A stretch of DNA of 64,000 nt from Isoetes taiwanensis (Eukaryota; Streptophyta; Lycopodiopsida; Isoetales; Isoetaceae). Where the stretch lies: positions 171,452-235,451 of the forward strand of contig JAJEKV010000076.1 in NCBI GenBank assembly GCA_021234155.1, given 5' to 3'. Position 1 is the first letter of the stretch, and each line of letters opens with the position of its first letter. A model generated the notes under the pieces. The model had not been told where the DNA came from, did not search any database, and saw nothing but the letters and a program-made list of their open reading frames with translations. Both the position numbers and the translations under genes were made by a program. This document shows positions 43,715 to 56,728 of the stretch, one piece after another.

Positions 43715-45959
43715 CTGAGGAGAGATGCGAATAAGAAAATATAATTTTTCAAGTCAAGCAAAATCTAGTCTTTGCCATGCCTTCTTACACGTAATTAGAG
43801 GATAACTTCGAATTTGTTGGATATAATAACATGTATTGTGATAGATTTCATATATAATTCTTGGTCATTATCATTCTTATTGCATTGTTTTTACATGGCG
43901 TTCTTGAAACTCTTAAGTTACTTCTCACGTGTTTGTCCCAACACTTGATTTTGATGCAAGGCTTGGTTGAAAGGAAATCGTTCGAATACTACATCGTAGA
44001 AAAATGTGCACCCTCACAGTACTTAAGGAAAAGTCTCCTCTTGACATGTGTGATCTTTAGAACAAGATTGTGTTAAGTATTAGCATAAAGAGATGGACAA
44101 TTGCAACCTAATGCACGGCATGCAACATTTAAATTTTGTGCGGTGAGGATCAACTACTTAGTACCATGCGGGTAGCATTTAAATTTTGAGCAAGATTCTA
44201 AAATTATACGGTCTATCTTCACGACAAGGACAAGCTCCCCATATATTCAATCTGTTCAAGAAGGCCTTTTGCGCAAATGCGAACTATGATAAATCCATTA
44301 CTAAACAAGATTAGAACAAAGACTCGGGGCCAACTTTATAGGGTTAGAACTAAAGAAATGTTGCGGCCCGGCCTTGGGCGATAAATTTCTTGTATACATA
44401 AACACACTTTGATGTGTGGGATGCATGGGTTGCTCCTTTCCATTTTGGTCATCAAATTTAGGTGTAAAATCTAGACCCACATGTTTAGATATCGTACATG
44501 GCATGCGTGCATGGCATGCGTCGCGGCGAATCTTAGTCGTTAGATCAAAAGGTGAGGATAAATCCTAGCCATTAAGTTTTTATAATAAATTGCAATGAGG
44601 TGAGGTGGCATCTTCATTAATAAAAAGGTAGCGAGGTGGCAAGCGCATTTATTAGGTGGACTTTCTAGGAAGCTTTCTCTGTCTTAATTGCCTTCAAAGG
44701 CACGTAACTTGCACTAGAGGGGGGATGAAGATGGGGCACATGCCTTGTATTCTTCTCGTCGAGAGCTTTTCAGCGGCCAGGTACTTTGGCACCCGATCCA
44801 TGTGTGTATCTTAGCATTAGGTTTCACTTTGCATTAACAATTACATACATCTTAGAAGTAAATAGCTAAACCTTTGTAATAATTCTAAACCTTGCTAATT
44901 GTGCATTGTGTAGATAATAATGTGTACCATAAAAGTGGTAGCAATGTACATTATTGCATATAAATTGGAAAATATATTTATTAGGTTATGCCTTACACTA
45001 TACCATAAAATGGCCACACTAACATAAACTATAGAATGGTCATTGTAACTCACTAAGCATTTTAACCAATGTTAACATGAATTCTCTAGATGTTAGTTGT
45101 GGGGTTAGTTGTTTTGCAATCCTTGATGCTTATTTGTTGTTGCATTTGCTCAACAATGTGATGCAAACGCATGCGTGATTGTAAAATTTCAATAATGTCC
45201 TTAAAACAATGTAGAGGCGCTTAGAGGTATCCATAATGTTCCTCTGGAGCAAGCGATGATGATTTACCATTCTAAATGAAAAATATCTTGTATACATCAA
45301 GTATGTTTCTATATAGCAACATAAATAGGCAGCCCTTACATCCTTGAAGACAATTGTCGATGCTTTATTATTTTAATTATCTTGTACACATTAGAGCGGT
45401 ATAAATGTCCTTACATTCTCATGACTATCAACCACGTGAGACAACTCATCCAGAAGGTGGTTGTAAGCGATTTCAAAGTGGCATTTGTAATGGTTATGGA
45501 CATAAAATCACTACATCTGACTAAAAGAACCCATCTTGCTACAAAGCGTAAATATCATCTAGAGAACAATGTGCTACATATAGAAAGTTTTCAAGGTTGG
45601 CGGAAGATCGAGTATGGGCTGCTTGCAAAATAGAGCCTATGAGTTCCTTGTCGATGCACTCGTGCTCTTCTTTTGTAATCCTCAGCGTCTTCAACGGCCA
45701 GATAAGCAGTTAGAAGCATACTCTATTTTGCACCAAATGTAACCATCCATATTTCTTTCTATAATTCATGCCGGCGTCTTCTTACGGACCAAAATCTTAG
45801 ATGCTCATACCAACACATTTTATGCCTATGAAAGGCTTATAAATCGAGAGTTAAAACACGGGTGGAACAAAACAGGACAAATAGTTCAAGGCCATGCTTT
45901 CTATGGAAAAAAGAGCTTAAGATGTTGTTAGTGGCTATGTTAGAACTGATAGTGTTCAT
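43715..45959. other. Long non-coding stretch with damaged GC palindrome, unit 2
   Basis: Counterpart of 17281-19560. The GC palindrome of site 2 reads TTGCGGCCCGGCCTTGGGCG (near 44361-44380) instead of a clean inverted repeat. An extra GAGGTGGCAAGCGCATTTAT word near 44633-44652 is not in unit 1. No gene is recognised. Confidence 0.5.
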
Positions 45960-46640
45960 CTCGTGTGTTTCGAGGTGGAAAGGTCACATACATTAACTTT
46001 CTTCCATATCGTGCCATGGCTATCTTTTAGTCTAATTTTTGTACTAATATTTGGAATCTATCCAAATGCAACTCCCAATGTACCCCGGTAGTAATCCTAA
46101 CAATAAATTATTCTCCCATCGAGGAATTTGTTGGCATGCCCCTCGAGTTGGACATGTTAGATGATCCAATCAGGTCCTTTACATTGTTCAATCTCGGTAA
46201 TAGTGCTCCTACTACCCGGATCATCTTCTAGCTCCTTTTCCATCCCCCGCAATTGAAGAGCTGCAGATTTAATCCTTGAAATATACTCCTCTCTCGGAGG
46301 CCCAATCTTTCAACCGTGGTGAAGATTACGGATTACAAATTTTCTTTGAGAGAAGTGTCTCTTAGGTAGATCTTTGACAATTGCTTCTTTGGCATAGCTA
46401 ATTTGCTTCGACTGTGCTATCATAGTATCATCTATAGCGCATCATTCGATTGCCTTCCAATATCGTTGGAGCCATTTCAAGAGAGCTTGTCTCTCTGCAT
46501 CATTCCCTTATTTGCCTTCGGTTGATGTTTCATCTTTAACCACATGGGCTGCATTTTGCCTTGTGATATAGCGGTCTTGGCTCATCTCAGGAAACCACAT
46601 GCGAGTCCCTTCTCTGTCAATTTGCCTCGCACCTTTATAA
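45960..46640 (-). pseudogene. Minus-strand coding-like relic, longer unit 2 copy
   Basis: The minus strand reads ARQIDREGTRMWFPEMSQDR, then YITRQNAAHVVKDETSTEGK, a stop, ERQALLKWLQRYWKAIE, a stop, IAQSKQISYAKEAIVKDLPK, then after a stop and a shift PREEYISRIKSAALQLRGME, KELEDD and the EIEQCKGPDWII part shared with unit 1. About 200 residues with few stops is good evidence of a former protein. The 46265-46785 part is missing from unit 1. I see no motif that names the family. A transposon protein or a host enzyme are both possible. Confidence 0.4.
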
Positions 46641-47779
46641 ACCAATAAAGGCATTAGCATGCGTTAGTATTTCAATTCTTCCCATCTCGCCTGGCGGGAT
46701 CAACAATCCAACGCCCGGAGGATTGACCCGATTCGATACCATATTAGAGGCGGGAAGAAATACCATCAAAAGGCATTGATCTATTGAAGGAACTCCCCTT
46801 TATACATCTTAGGAGGTGTATCATTTATGGACCTCACCGCCTTTGCTTGATTAATGGAGCAGCTAAAGCAAGCTCCTTAACTTTTGGAATTTTAGAAATA
46901 GCTAACTCTATTTTGGTGAACTCTAACAACCGGGCGTCACATGACTAAAAGTCATATTTGTTACAATATCGAGTTCAATAAATAAAAGCGTGGAATTAGC
47001 TCATCATAAAGAAATACTTAGAGCCCGTATACACTATTCTGCTTATATCTTGAAGTTTTTGTTATGCACATGATTCAGATTTACTTGATGCCGACCAATT
47101 CCTCAAGAAATCACCGCCCAAAGCTTTGCAATATCTTCTAGTCCATGTTCTTTTTTGCATATTTTAGCTTATTATTTTTGCTTGATTTCCTTATCAACAT
47201 AAAGCTTATCATCAGACTGTAAGTTATCATTTTCGTTTTTACCTAAGTATATAAAAGTGTCTACCTCACAAGTTATGCAATTGATTTCTTGTTAATGTTG
47301 GGCCGGATATGGCTGCTTCAAAATATTTATCGGATATGAGAAAGTATTCCAAGGTAAAGAGAATGGAATAAAGCAAGTGGACTATATGGAAAGGTTCGAT
47401 TTCTACATGATGAAAAAATGAGACCTCTTTTATGAAAGGTGGAATTGAAGGTATGTGTCTGAGACAAACTTGCGTATTCTTTTTTATCTTTTAGTGTGGC
47501 CTACAATGAATGGATTCTGAGCGCTTATGTTCAATATCAGAATTCCACAGCCCATTTCTCTCACGAGTCGAGGAAAATATTCTTTAGCATGAATAGAGAC
47601 ATGTACCCCTTTTGCATCCTTCATGTTGGATTGTTTTCATGAAGAAAACAATTGATTAAGCGATAAATAGAAGTTAGGTTTTAAAGCACATGATTTCTTA
47701 CTATATTAGTAAGATTAAGGCACTCTAGGTCCTTCTTTCTCTGCTACTACCTCATTAGTAAGGCTGAGGTAGTAAGATT
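46641..47779. other. Non-coding stretch upstream of the LINE relic, unit 2
   Basis: Counterpart of 19813-20829 plus the last ~150 bases of the segment deleted in unit 1. No gene is recognised. Confidence 0.45.
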
Positions 47780-49110
47780 ATTAGGTGTTTGGAGAAGCAC
47801 TTGTTACGGTGGTCCACCGCAAAGTTGTCTCTTGGGGTAGCATTCACGGTGGCCAAGTCGGTCCTTAGTAGTACCCATGTTTGTATGGCATCCTTCTTGC
47901 TAGCCCCACGGATCAGCGTCGTCGTGAGCTCATTGCAATAGTTTGGAACTTTATTTGTAGTAGTAAGGAAGGTGTTGTGCTTAAGGTGGCTTGGTGAAGT
48001 GTATCCTTCCAAGATGGGCAAGTGGTGCGGGTATGATGGACTTCTTCTTTGCTTGAGAGCAAAGTGCTTTTCAAAGTTCATTTGGAGACTCTGAATAGTG
48101 AGGATGACTCTCTGGTTCATGCCTTCTTAGACAAGCTCTTGGTCCTTTGTATCCTTCTAGGCAAGAAATTTTGTCAAACCAATCCTACCTTGGGCTTTAT
48201 TTGGGACTCTGCGGCCTTTTCCAAGTGCTTCTCCATTTTTTGCGTGGCTTGTTGGCGGCATGGGAGGCGATCGGACATCTTTTTACGGCCATGCCCCTCT
48301 ATCCACACCCTATTGGAGACTCCATGGTGGTGGGCACCACTACCTCCAGACCCCTCGGCACCTCCATTGGCGGCATCGGTTCATCCCCTTACCACGAGAG
48401 ATGATGGGTCCTTGCGGGTGTTGTCTCTATTCAAGCATAGTATGAAGCGGGTCACCCTCTTGTCTTGGCTTTGAATTTGAGGCAAAGTTCTGCTCTCTCA
48501 TTGGGATGTATCTCTATGGAAGAAGGTCTTTGAGAAAATTTGCCTCTTATAGTGCAAGTTGGTGTTCTTTGAAAGGGTGCCATGGGATTTGTCATGAAAA
48601 TATTCACAAAGGCAAGCACTTTGTCGCCTTCTTTTAGCACCACAACCCCCTCCGGTTGCGGATCTCGCCTTCTTTTAGCGTCACACATGGTGATGGCTTT
48701 GGGATAGGTTGCTCCACCCTAAAGTCTACGTATTGTAGTGGCGGGTTATCCCGCGGGTGCACAGCGGGTTAATGCCTTTCGACATCACTATGATCCTCGC
48801 ATATGCGGTATACCCGCTCTGTCTTTGGGGCGTTGAGACTCTTGAGCATTGTCTCTTTTATTGTTGTGGGGTTCAACCCAGCGTGGTCACGGCTATAAGG
48901 TTTATTTAACGGTACATTGGATTTGTCGATGCATCCTCTTGGCGTCCTATCCCAGCGCATGGCCTCCATCTAAACAAAGGGCTTCCATCTTGGTTCGGTT
49001 GGCTCTTATGGTCGATATGGGGCGTCGTAGACACCACATCTTTCAGGGCATTAATTCATCTGCACGCGATTTTATTATGGTTGCCCAGAAAAAGATATTG
49101 ACAGCCTACG
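47780..49110 (+). mobile_element. LINE 3' relic, unit 2 copy
   Basis: Counterpart of 20830-22150. It adds a piece missing in unit 1, FVVVRKVLCLRWLG in one frame or SSKEGVVLKVAW in another. That fits the FIWSSSKEG-type linker of LINE reverse transcriptases, so unit 1 has lost about 20 bases there. The zf-RVT motif ETLEHCLFYC is kept near 48835-48864. It is more frameshifted overall than unit 1. Confidence 0.7.
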
Positions 49111-49346
49111 AGTGTTCCTCCCTTGAATCAGAAATGATGGAATGCATTTGGATTGGTATCTAATTGATTCTTTCGTTAGTCTCTTATTGCGGGTAAGTAC
49201 AGCGTGCTCGGGCTCGTGTTCTGTGGCATTTTTTGTGCTTACGGTTAGATGATTGTGGCGTTCGAGGGAAATATCGCCATAAAATCGTATATTTCCGGGT
49301 CCCATCACTATACAAGTCTATCTTCATAGCCTTGTATACCATAGAT

Positions 49347-50888
49347 TGTGGCACTAGGGGGCATGACTAAGTTATTCATATAACTTAGCCAACCTTAGGT
49401 TAAGACCATTTTCCACATGGCCTTAACCTATTGGGCACCCGCCACCGCGGACTTACCCTATTGGAGCCACGTGGCATAACATGTGAACCCTAACCTATAA
49501 AGGCCTAAACCCTAACCCTAGGCCTCTTTTACGGCTCCAACGGTCAGGGAACATTCTTGGCCTTTCGAAACTCCGTTTTGAGAACCGTTCTTGTGGCCGC
49601 GACATAGCATGGCAGCCCAGGCGTGGCGCATCGGCAGGAGTGGGAGCTACCTCGAACACTTCAAAGACCATGGAGGCGCCCGGGATTGGGAGGGAGTGCT
49701 TACGGGCGGTATATAGAGTAGTGCTCTTAGTAGTTCATCACGGAAGTTAGCACTCGGATGGGTTAGCATTTAGTATCTAGAGTAGAGCCATCCTAGAACC
49801 CTTATTGAACATCTTGAACCCTAATCAAGGAACCCTAGCGTAAGTTATATATGTATGATTAGGTTAAGATGTTCTTATGATGATTATCATGATATGATGT
49901 TATGTGATGTTGGTTGATCATGTTTACTCCTCTTGTATTTGGAAGGGGGTAGAGATCTAGTAGCCATTACGTAGCATGCTCCTAGTTTAGACCCCTTAGT
50001 TCCTATTATTATGCGGCTGTGCATAGGAACCCAGGGCTATGGAGGCCATGATGTGACTCGGCACTACACAGCGGGGCTAGAGGCAATGCGGAGGGAGGAT
50101 CCCCCGGGCGGGGGGCTCTCTGGGGGATCCCATAGTGGGCTAGGCTTATGGTGGGTCACGCCGTGTGGGCGGGCATGGAGTGCGACACCTCTGGGGCAAT
50201 GGTGTCGCCCCTGCCTCTCAAGAGTTGCAAGTGTTGGCTTGGCTCTTGTTTTGGGGGTTAAGTGGGGGTATGAATGGGTGTGTGCGGCGATTCTCTAGCC
50301 ACTCGTGGAACCTCTAGACCCGGGAAGGGGAGATGCAACCCTTCCTGCCCCGCGGACGAGGGAGATGCAACTTTGGGTAGTCCAGATGGGTGATGCCATG
50401 GGATTGCGTGTCAGGAAGGCTAGAGTCATGCGAGCTTGATCTAGCCCATGCAAAGTATGCACATGAGGGGCGGATGGAGTGGTCAACCCTAGCCATTGTC
50501 TATAGCCAGCCCGCCATTGTTATGACTCGATGCTGCTCTATCTTGAGGCCTAGCCCGGTCAGTCCAACCTCCTCATGAGTCGGAGCCATGGGTAGGAGCT
50601 CTCATATTTTATGGCATATGTTTATCTTTTTGTAGCTATGGATATGTGGATGGACTACCCTTGAGGTAGTATGATGTGTTGTTATTGCTAGTTCGGCGGT
50701 GTTTATGCTTCATTTGTGATAGGAGCCCATAGGGGAAGGCGGCGCCAAGACACCGCCGTGTCCCCTTCCGCAATTAGGTGATCCCAAAGTGCGGGATAGG
50801 CGGAGGGCCCGATGCGGTCGGAGGGCCGGATGGGGGATTTCCCTCTGAGTGTGCGGCCGGGTGCGTATATTTTGTAGGGAGCATCACA
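49347..50888 (+). mobile_element. Single LTR, unit 2 copy
   Basis: Counterpart of 22397-23947 with the same TGTGGCAC start and GCATCACA end. The primer binding site that follows (50890-50900) reads TGGTATCGAGC. The CAG of the canonical site has become CG, which would weaken tRNA pairing if real but matches the CAG-site error pattern. Confidence 0.7.
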
Positions 50889-51119
50889 ATGGTATCGAGC
50901 AATGTTCTTGGTTGACCAAGAGCTAGCCACGACCATATCCTTGAATAGGTAGACTAAGCGGCTTAGCTAATAAATGGAATGGGAATTCGGTCTTGAACCA
51001 TGAAATGTGGGAGAAATTTTTTCCCCATTAGCGAGGGTCATAATTAGATTGAGTATAGTCTAAGTGAGAAATAATATAGTCAAAAGAAACCTTCTAGTAA
51101 ATTTGAGGTCAAGTTGTTC
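50889..51119 (+). other. Leader after the LTR, unit 2
   Basis: Counterpart of 23948-24179. No coding frame. Confidence 0.4.
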
Positions 51120-52520
51120 ATGAACCGCACCTTTCAAGAAAAAAATTGAGCGAGAAATCGCTCAAAGAAGCTTGAAAGAAAATGGCGTGAAATGACCACT
51201 ACTTGGCCCAAAAGAAATTAGGAAATTATGAGAAATAGTTAGGTGATTAGGGAAAGTACCTTAATTAATAACCCATAGTTATAATAAAATTACTCTTAAG
51301 AAAAGTAGCTATTAAATCTATGGAAGCACCTCTACTCCTTAGAAATTCCCAAAGAGTAGCTTGAACTGTCCTTTACCCTTGTAAAGTGAATTATAAACTA
51401 ATCTCTGAAATTTTGCCATAAGGCGTCGATCGAACAAATAGTATCGCGAGATCGACTCAAAGGAGGCTGCGAATAGACATAGTCGACAATTAGAGAGGCA
51501 AGATCGCTCGAAGAGCCACCATCAAAGAATTAAACAAGTAGCTAGGAAGGTTGGAACTCCGGCTTGCACCCGAGCGTTAAGCACTCAAGGTGGGCGGCGA
51601 CAAGCAAATTCTTGAGGCGGCGACCTAGGCGGATGGCGAACTTAGCCACTCAAGCTCTTGGACAAATTGTTCCACTCGTGGAGGAGCAATGACTTAGCAC
51701 TTGGTGAATGATCGCAAGGCTCGGGGAAATTGAGATCGTATTTGGCGTGCATACGGAGGTGAAGATCAAGTAGCAAGAGCAACCTCGGCGGTGGGCCAAC
51801 ACCGGGAAGTATAAAGCGGTGAGGAGCAAATAGCAAGAGCAACCTCAACAACAGGAGCAACCACAACACGGGAAAGAGTAGGTGTTTAAAAGCAGTTCAA
51901 GTAGCGGGAGCAACCTCGGCAATCTGAGCAACCCGGAGGGCCGTATTTTTGGGAACAACGATCAAGCGGGGGCGTTATAAAAGCAATCAATCTTGAAAGA
52001 AAAGGAAGGAAGGGGCGTAGGCAAAAAGAGCAACCGAGAAGAGGCGTGAAGCTAGGCGTAGGGGGCGTGGTTATCAAGAGAACAACAGGGCCAAACGGCT
52101 GGAGGAGGATGAGCGAGGCGAGGAGGAAAGACCACACCAACAAGAGGAGGGAGCAAGAGGCTAAAGAAGAGGAGGAGGAGGCCAAAGAAACGGCTTAGAC
52201 GTTTCGGCAACCATATCAATGCAGTCAAGGAGGGCAACATCAGTGAGAAGCTACTTAAAAGCTGAAGCAAGATATGGAGTCTGACGAGAAGAAGAAGGCA
52301 GCATGCAAGATTTATCTCCGCCAATGGATCGACAAGGTAGCCGGCCGAGGGTCGAAAAAGCAAGCCTCCACCACCTCGACTTTCGACTCTCAGAAGAAAG
52401 GTCCTCCATGGGCCAAACTCGGCACGCTTCGGGTGTTTAAGGAGATTAGGCACTTTCAGCGGTGTATTAATCTCCTAATAAGGAGCCATTCGAACACCTT
52501 CTTGAAGTAATGTCATGGGG
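51120..52520 (+). pseudogene. Gag-like relic, unit 2 copy with extra segment
   Basis: Counterpart of 24180-25430. The frame 52274-52510 joins KKKAACKIYLRQWIDKV to KQASTTSTFDSQKKGPPWAK and LGTLRVFKEIRHFQRCINLL without a break, giving the best reading of the C-terminal part. Bases near 51635-51770 are absent from unit 1 and also repeat the AGCAAGAGCAACCTC word, so a Gln-rich repeat has changed length here. Confidence 0.4.
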
Positions 52521-53561
52521 AGTTAGGACTGATTACATGGTCATACCTCTAACCACAGGGCCTGCAAGAAGCCTTAGAAGTAGAGCCTCTAAAGTGAGCG
52601 AGCTTTTATACAAGATACCATTGTGGGTTCAAAGAGGTATCCCAAGAGATCAAACTCAAATAACATCCTAAGCGGTCTTCCACTACCGATTCTAGTTGAC
52701 CTAGAGTGCATTGAGTGAAAGGGCAACTAGTTGACCGTATCGAGTTGATATTGGCTCGATTGACCATGGAAGTTGGTCTCTAGGGTAATTTGGATGATTT
52801 GGGCGTATCGAAAAGTGATACCATATTTTGAGTTTGATAGAAATTTTGGATTGGCCAAATGCTACATTTCCTCGTCATGCCTCTAATAATCATTACTTCT
52901 TTTTTAAATATACAATTGATTATATCTTTATTGGTTTCTTTGATCAACCATCCACGTTCTTCCATGTGGCCATCGGTTTATGATCTCTTGTTCTCATTTT
53001 AGTCGATCTCATTTTCATTGTGCATGCATGACTTTTTGCAAGCTGTAGACCATCATAGAAAATGGATACAATATCATCTTGATCGCTATACTCTAAACCT
53101 TTGTAGATCACCAAAGGGACAACTAAACTATATCCAACACGAAGATTTTTGGGCAATGACTAATCCTCTTCGAGAGCGGGGGATATGGGGATAAGAACAT
53201 GAAAGGGTGTACACACATATTCTTGAGTTGAAGGATGAACTTGTGCATTTCTTGGAGTGCGATCTAGGTGTACAACAAGATACTCTGCTTTGTTGTTTTG
53301 TACTTGAGATCCATAATGATTGCAAGAGCATCCCACGGCGGCTCCCAATTCTTGGCAAATTGGATCAAACTTCGGTTTAAATGGATCCATCCCTCTCTTT
53401 TGAACTCCCCTCCCATCCTTCGGAATGAACACCAAACAAATAGCACAAGAAACACATACCAATTGAATTTACAAAAAAAAATCAATTTCAATCGCACATA
53501 AAGGCACATCGGAAAAGAGTAGTTTTTGGTGCTCATTTGTTGCAAGATCATAGGCTTTTGC
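52521..53561. other. Non-coding stretch, unit 2
   Basis: Counterpart of 25431-26440. No 3' LTR or gene is found. Minus-strand frames around 53160-53551 correspond to the unit 1 frame 26387-26145, with shifts. Confidence 0.45.
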
Positions 53562-53622
53562 TTTTTTTTTTTTTTTTTTTTTCGAACTTCGTGATTGAAA
53601 ATTTTCTTTTGAAGTTATTGTT

Positions 53623-53992
53623 ATGAAATCAATGATTGGAAATTTGAAAGATGGGCTTCAAAAGCGTAATGCACGCAAATACCAAAGACAAGTTGGCTGC
53701 AAAACATTCACTATTATCAATTATTGTTTGAAAAAAAAGAGATATAAACAAGGATATTACTTCAAAATTGCTAAAAGATACAACCAAGAAATTTATCCAA
53801 AGTTGCAGGCAAAATGAAAATAATGTCATTAAGCAAAACAAGCTGTGGGCTTTGGCGGGAAGGAGGCCAAGATCAAATAGAATTGATAATTCAATCAAAC
53901 ATCGGGTTTATGGATTTTGGCTTGATAATATCAAAATTCCACCAAAAGTTAGAGATTTCATGAAGGAGAACACAAGTAATATAATACCTTGA
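53623..53992 (+). pseudogene. Basic coding-like relic, unit 2 copy
   Basis: The first half is open from 53623 (DGLQKRNARKYQRQVGCKTF, then TIINYCLKKKRYKQGYYFKI) and the second from another frame to 53992 (NSIKHRVYGFWLDNIKIPPK, then VRDFMKENTSN). It is broken at different points from unit 1, so the two copies together support one ancestral frame of ~120 residues. Confidence 0.35.
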
Positions 53993-56089
53993 TATCTCAC
54001 ATGTTTGCTCTTGTATTTGGATCAATTCTATTTTGAGATTATGTTTTCTTCTAAAATTAAGGACTTTCTTACGTATATTTGATTGCAATTTTCAGTGACC
54101 TATTAATGAATCCACATGGTTTTCATGAAATGTATTGCATCTCGGTATTTTGGCGGCGGCAATACTTGCGTCATATGCGATTAGGTACTTTTTAGACTTA
54201 AATCCCATTATGTTTACATGTACTTGAATATTACATTTACATCCATCTATTTAAATGTACTTTGAGATAATGAAGCCAAACAATAACATCACGCATTTTG
54301 AATCTTGCATTTGGTCGGAAAGCTTACAATCTCTATTCAAAGCTAGAAACAAACAAAAAACAAGCATAAATAACTTCGGTCGGACTTCGAGTCCCTTTTT
54401 TCCCTTTCAAGTGCGACATATTCTTCTCCTTGTTCTTGCAAAACCCGGAATGATGAAGTAAAGCGTCGGACTAACATCAACGGCTTCGGTAGTTGTTCTT
54501 GCATCTAAAAGCGGATGATAACCCGGTTATGGATTGGTTGTGGATGAAGAAATCGAAGGCTTGCTTGCGAGAGAAAGATGGTAGGCTAGTGTCGGATCGC
54601 ATGTCTGTAGCAGCATAACCCTAAATAAGCTTGCATTAAACCGTTTAGGATTATTTGCTGCTTTGCTCTCAAGTAAACCAGTTCTACTCCAACCTCTTGA
54701 AACCACTATCTTGGTTCCACTCCTCCTTAACCTTGCAAGCTCACCCCTGCCCTTTTTTTATCTGAAACCAAAGAGCCTTTCAAACTTGCAAGAGAAGCTT
54801 CTAGACACTTTTAGAATCTTGAGAGAGGCCCTCTAGAAACTCCAAATTAGGTTCTAGAATGAAAGGAAGTTTCTCGATGCTTCCTAAACTTTTTGAAGCT
54901 TGCGTGTTTACCATCAGAAGTGCGAGATGTGCCATGTGGCATCACCTTGGCTATCGATGGGCGTGACTTCTGGACACTATTTTTCTTATTATATAGGAGG
55001 AGGTATTATATAGGAGGAGGATTATACTATTCTAACATTTTCCATTTTCTCATTTCTCTGTTCACCATATTTACAGCGATGTCATAGACAATTTTGGGTA
55101 TCTTTCAAATATTTCCTTTCTTTGCACTATTTTCTAATTATATAGGATACAAGAATTTAAGCCTTGGTGAGCTGGAGCCCCATGCACCCACAGGACCCGA
55201 ACTGAAGTCTTGTGATTTGGAGAGGGGCGAGCATCGATCCTTACATTCCAATAGCAAAGAAAATTGTGATAGTAAAGGTGTTAAATATTCTTACATTGCA
55301 ATCATGATCTAGTTACGGCCAACAATCATACGCCCCAATTCCATATAAAGGGTCCAATTGCCAAAGCCCTTAACATTGAAAGATAGTTACCGATGTTTAT
55401 GTATTAGTGTCCATCAAATGCAAGACCAATTTTGACTATGGCATCGGCAACACATTACATGCAAGCTGTGTAAAACATCATTGGACTATGGCGAGGATTC
55501 TTGTATAGTCCTTTGTGACTTTATTTAAGCTCCAATATATGCATGGAAAAGGCTAAAATGTAAAGTTAAGGTTTTGTGATTCAAAAATTAGATGTTGGAC
55601 GAGGTAAGGTTATCGATGCGGCGAGGCTGATAACCAAAAAATGCGGTATCGAGGTTATGCGTCAGAGGCTAGAAATTTGTACGTAAGGGCAAGGCCGCCC
55701 GGGGCGAAGGCAGCCGAGGCCTTACGTGCCAAAAATATGGCCAAGGACATACAAGCTGAGCCCGCATTTTAGCCGCTCGAGATCAAGACTTCGGCGGTTT
55801 TGGCGGTCTATGGCAAAACTCTATTCATATCATCAGCCTACATCTCGGAAAGGCGATGACACCTAGGACCAGCGGTTCAATTAAAGCTAGCTGCAAAGCG
55901 GAGCGAGAAATTGATGCTATGGTGGCGGCATTATGCAAACAAGCATGTGAAGGCTGCCACATACAAGCGGGGCAAATGCTCTCCATGTCTTCTCAAAAAT
56001 ACTGTAGGAAAAGCCATTCCAAAATGTCACTAATTCCAAAAAAAAAAAAAAAAAAAAAAAATTGTTAATAATGGTATATATAGGAAGGG
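53993..56089. other. Unit 2/unit 3 junction region, non-coding
   Basis: Unit 2 passes into unit 3 at 54291 (CTGCATTTTG appears as ACGCATTTTG). There is no extra sequence at the join. The stretch repeats 26880-27172 and 1-1790. Confidence 0.55.
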
Positions 56090-56440
56090 ACGAAGCCAAG
56101 CCATCCAAGAAAGATCCTCTATCGGCATCTTGTTGAAATTGTTGTGACTCAAACAACAATTTATTGGATGGAATAGGTCTTCAACTTGACTATGTCTGCA
56201 AGCTCGACAAACTTCGGACAATGTGATACGCAAAGAAATCCACAAATTTTCTACCTCAAAAGCCAAGCCATCCAAGATAGATCCTTTATCGGCATCTGTT
56301 GAAATTGTTGTGTGATTAAGTTTGTCTATCTCCATCGTTTCAATAATTTCTTCTTTCCATCCCTATCTCTTAGCCTTTACGCAATGTCACGCAAATAACC
56401 ATTTGACTCAAACAATGATTTATTGGATGGAATAGATCTT
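56090..56440 (-). pseudogene. Duplicated-motif relic, unit 3 copy
   Basis: Counterpart of 1790-2144. The frame 56159-55917 still reads LLFESQQFQQDADRGSFLDG. The second motif copy is shifted, with KGSILDGLAFEVENLWISL intact. Confidence 0.35.
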
Positions 56441-56728
56441 GACTTGTAAGAAGCAAAGAAAATCTTACGCTTCAACAAAAACAAAATTCTCCGCCCACTC
56501 TAGAGATCAAGACTTCGAGTAGTTTTGTGATCTATGGCCTGTGGTATGGTAAGATGCCTAGGTAGATAGATATTTTGAAGATAGAGTTTTGAAGATAGAT
56601 ATTCTTACGTTGAGAAAATGAAGTCCACAGTTTTTCTAAGTGGATAAAAACCTATGCTAGATCTAGACAAAGCTTACGCATTTACGATCCTTGAGGTTCA
56701 GCAAGTAACCCTCATGTTTTGTGCCTTA

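Larger units (their letters stand above)
27173..54290. repeat. Unit 2 of the ~27.1-kb tandem array
   Basis: This is a full second copy, collinear with unit 1 and 27118 bases long. The near-equal length is partly coincidence. It gains a nested ~1.5-kb duplication plus a 1450-bp insertion, and it loses the 1.6-kb segment found at 7292-8871, the 1541-bp insertion and the MITE. Small differences from unit 1 become dense after about 42000 and fall mostly at CAG, CTG and CCG triplets. Reading frames in its second half are therefore unreliable. Confidence 0.97.
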
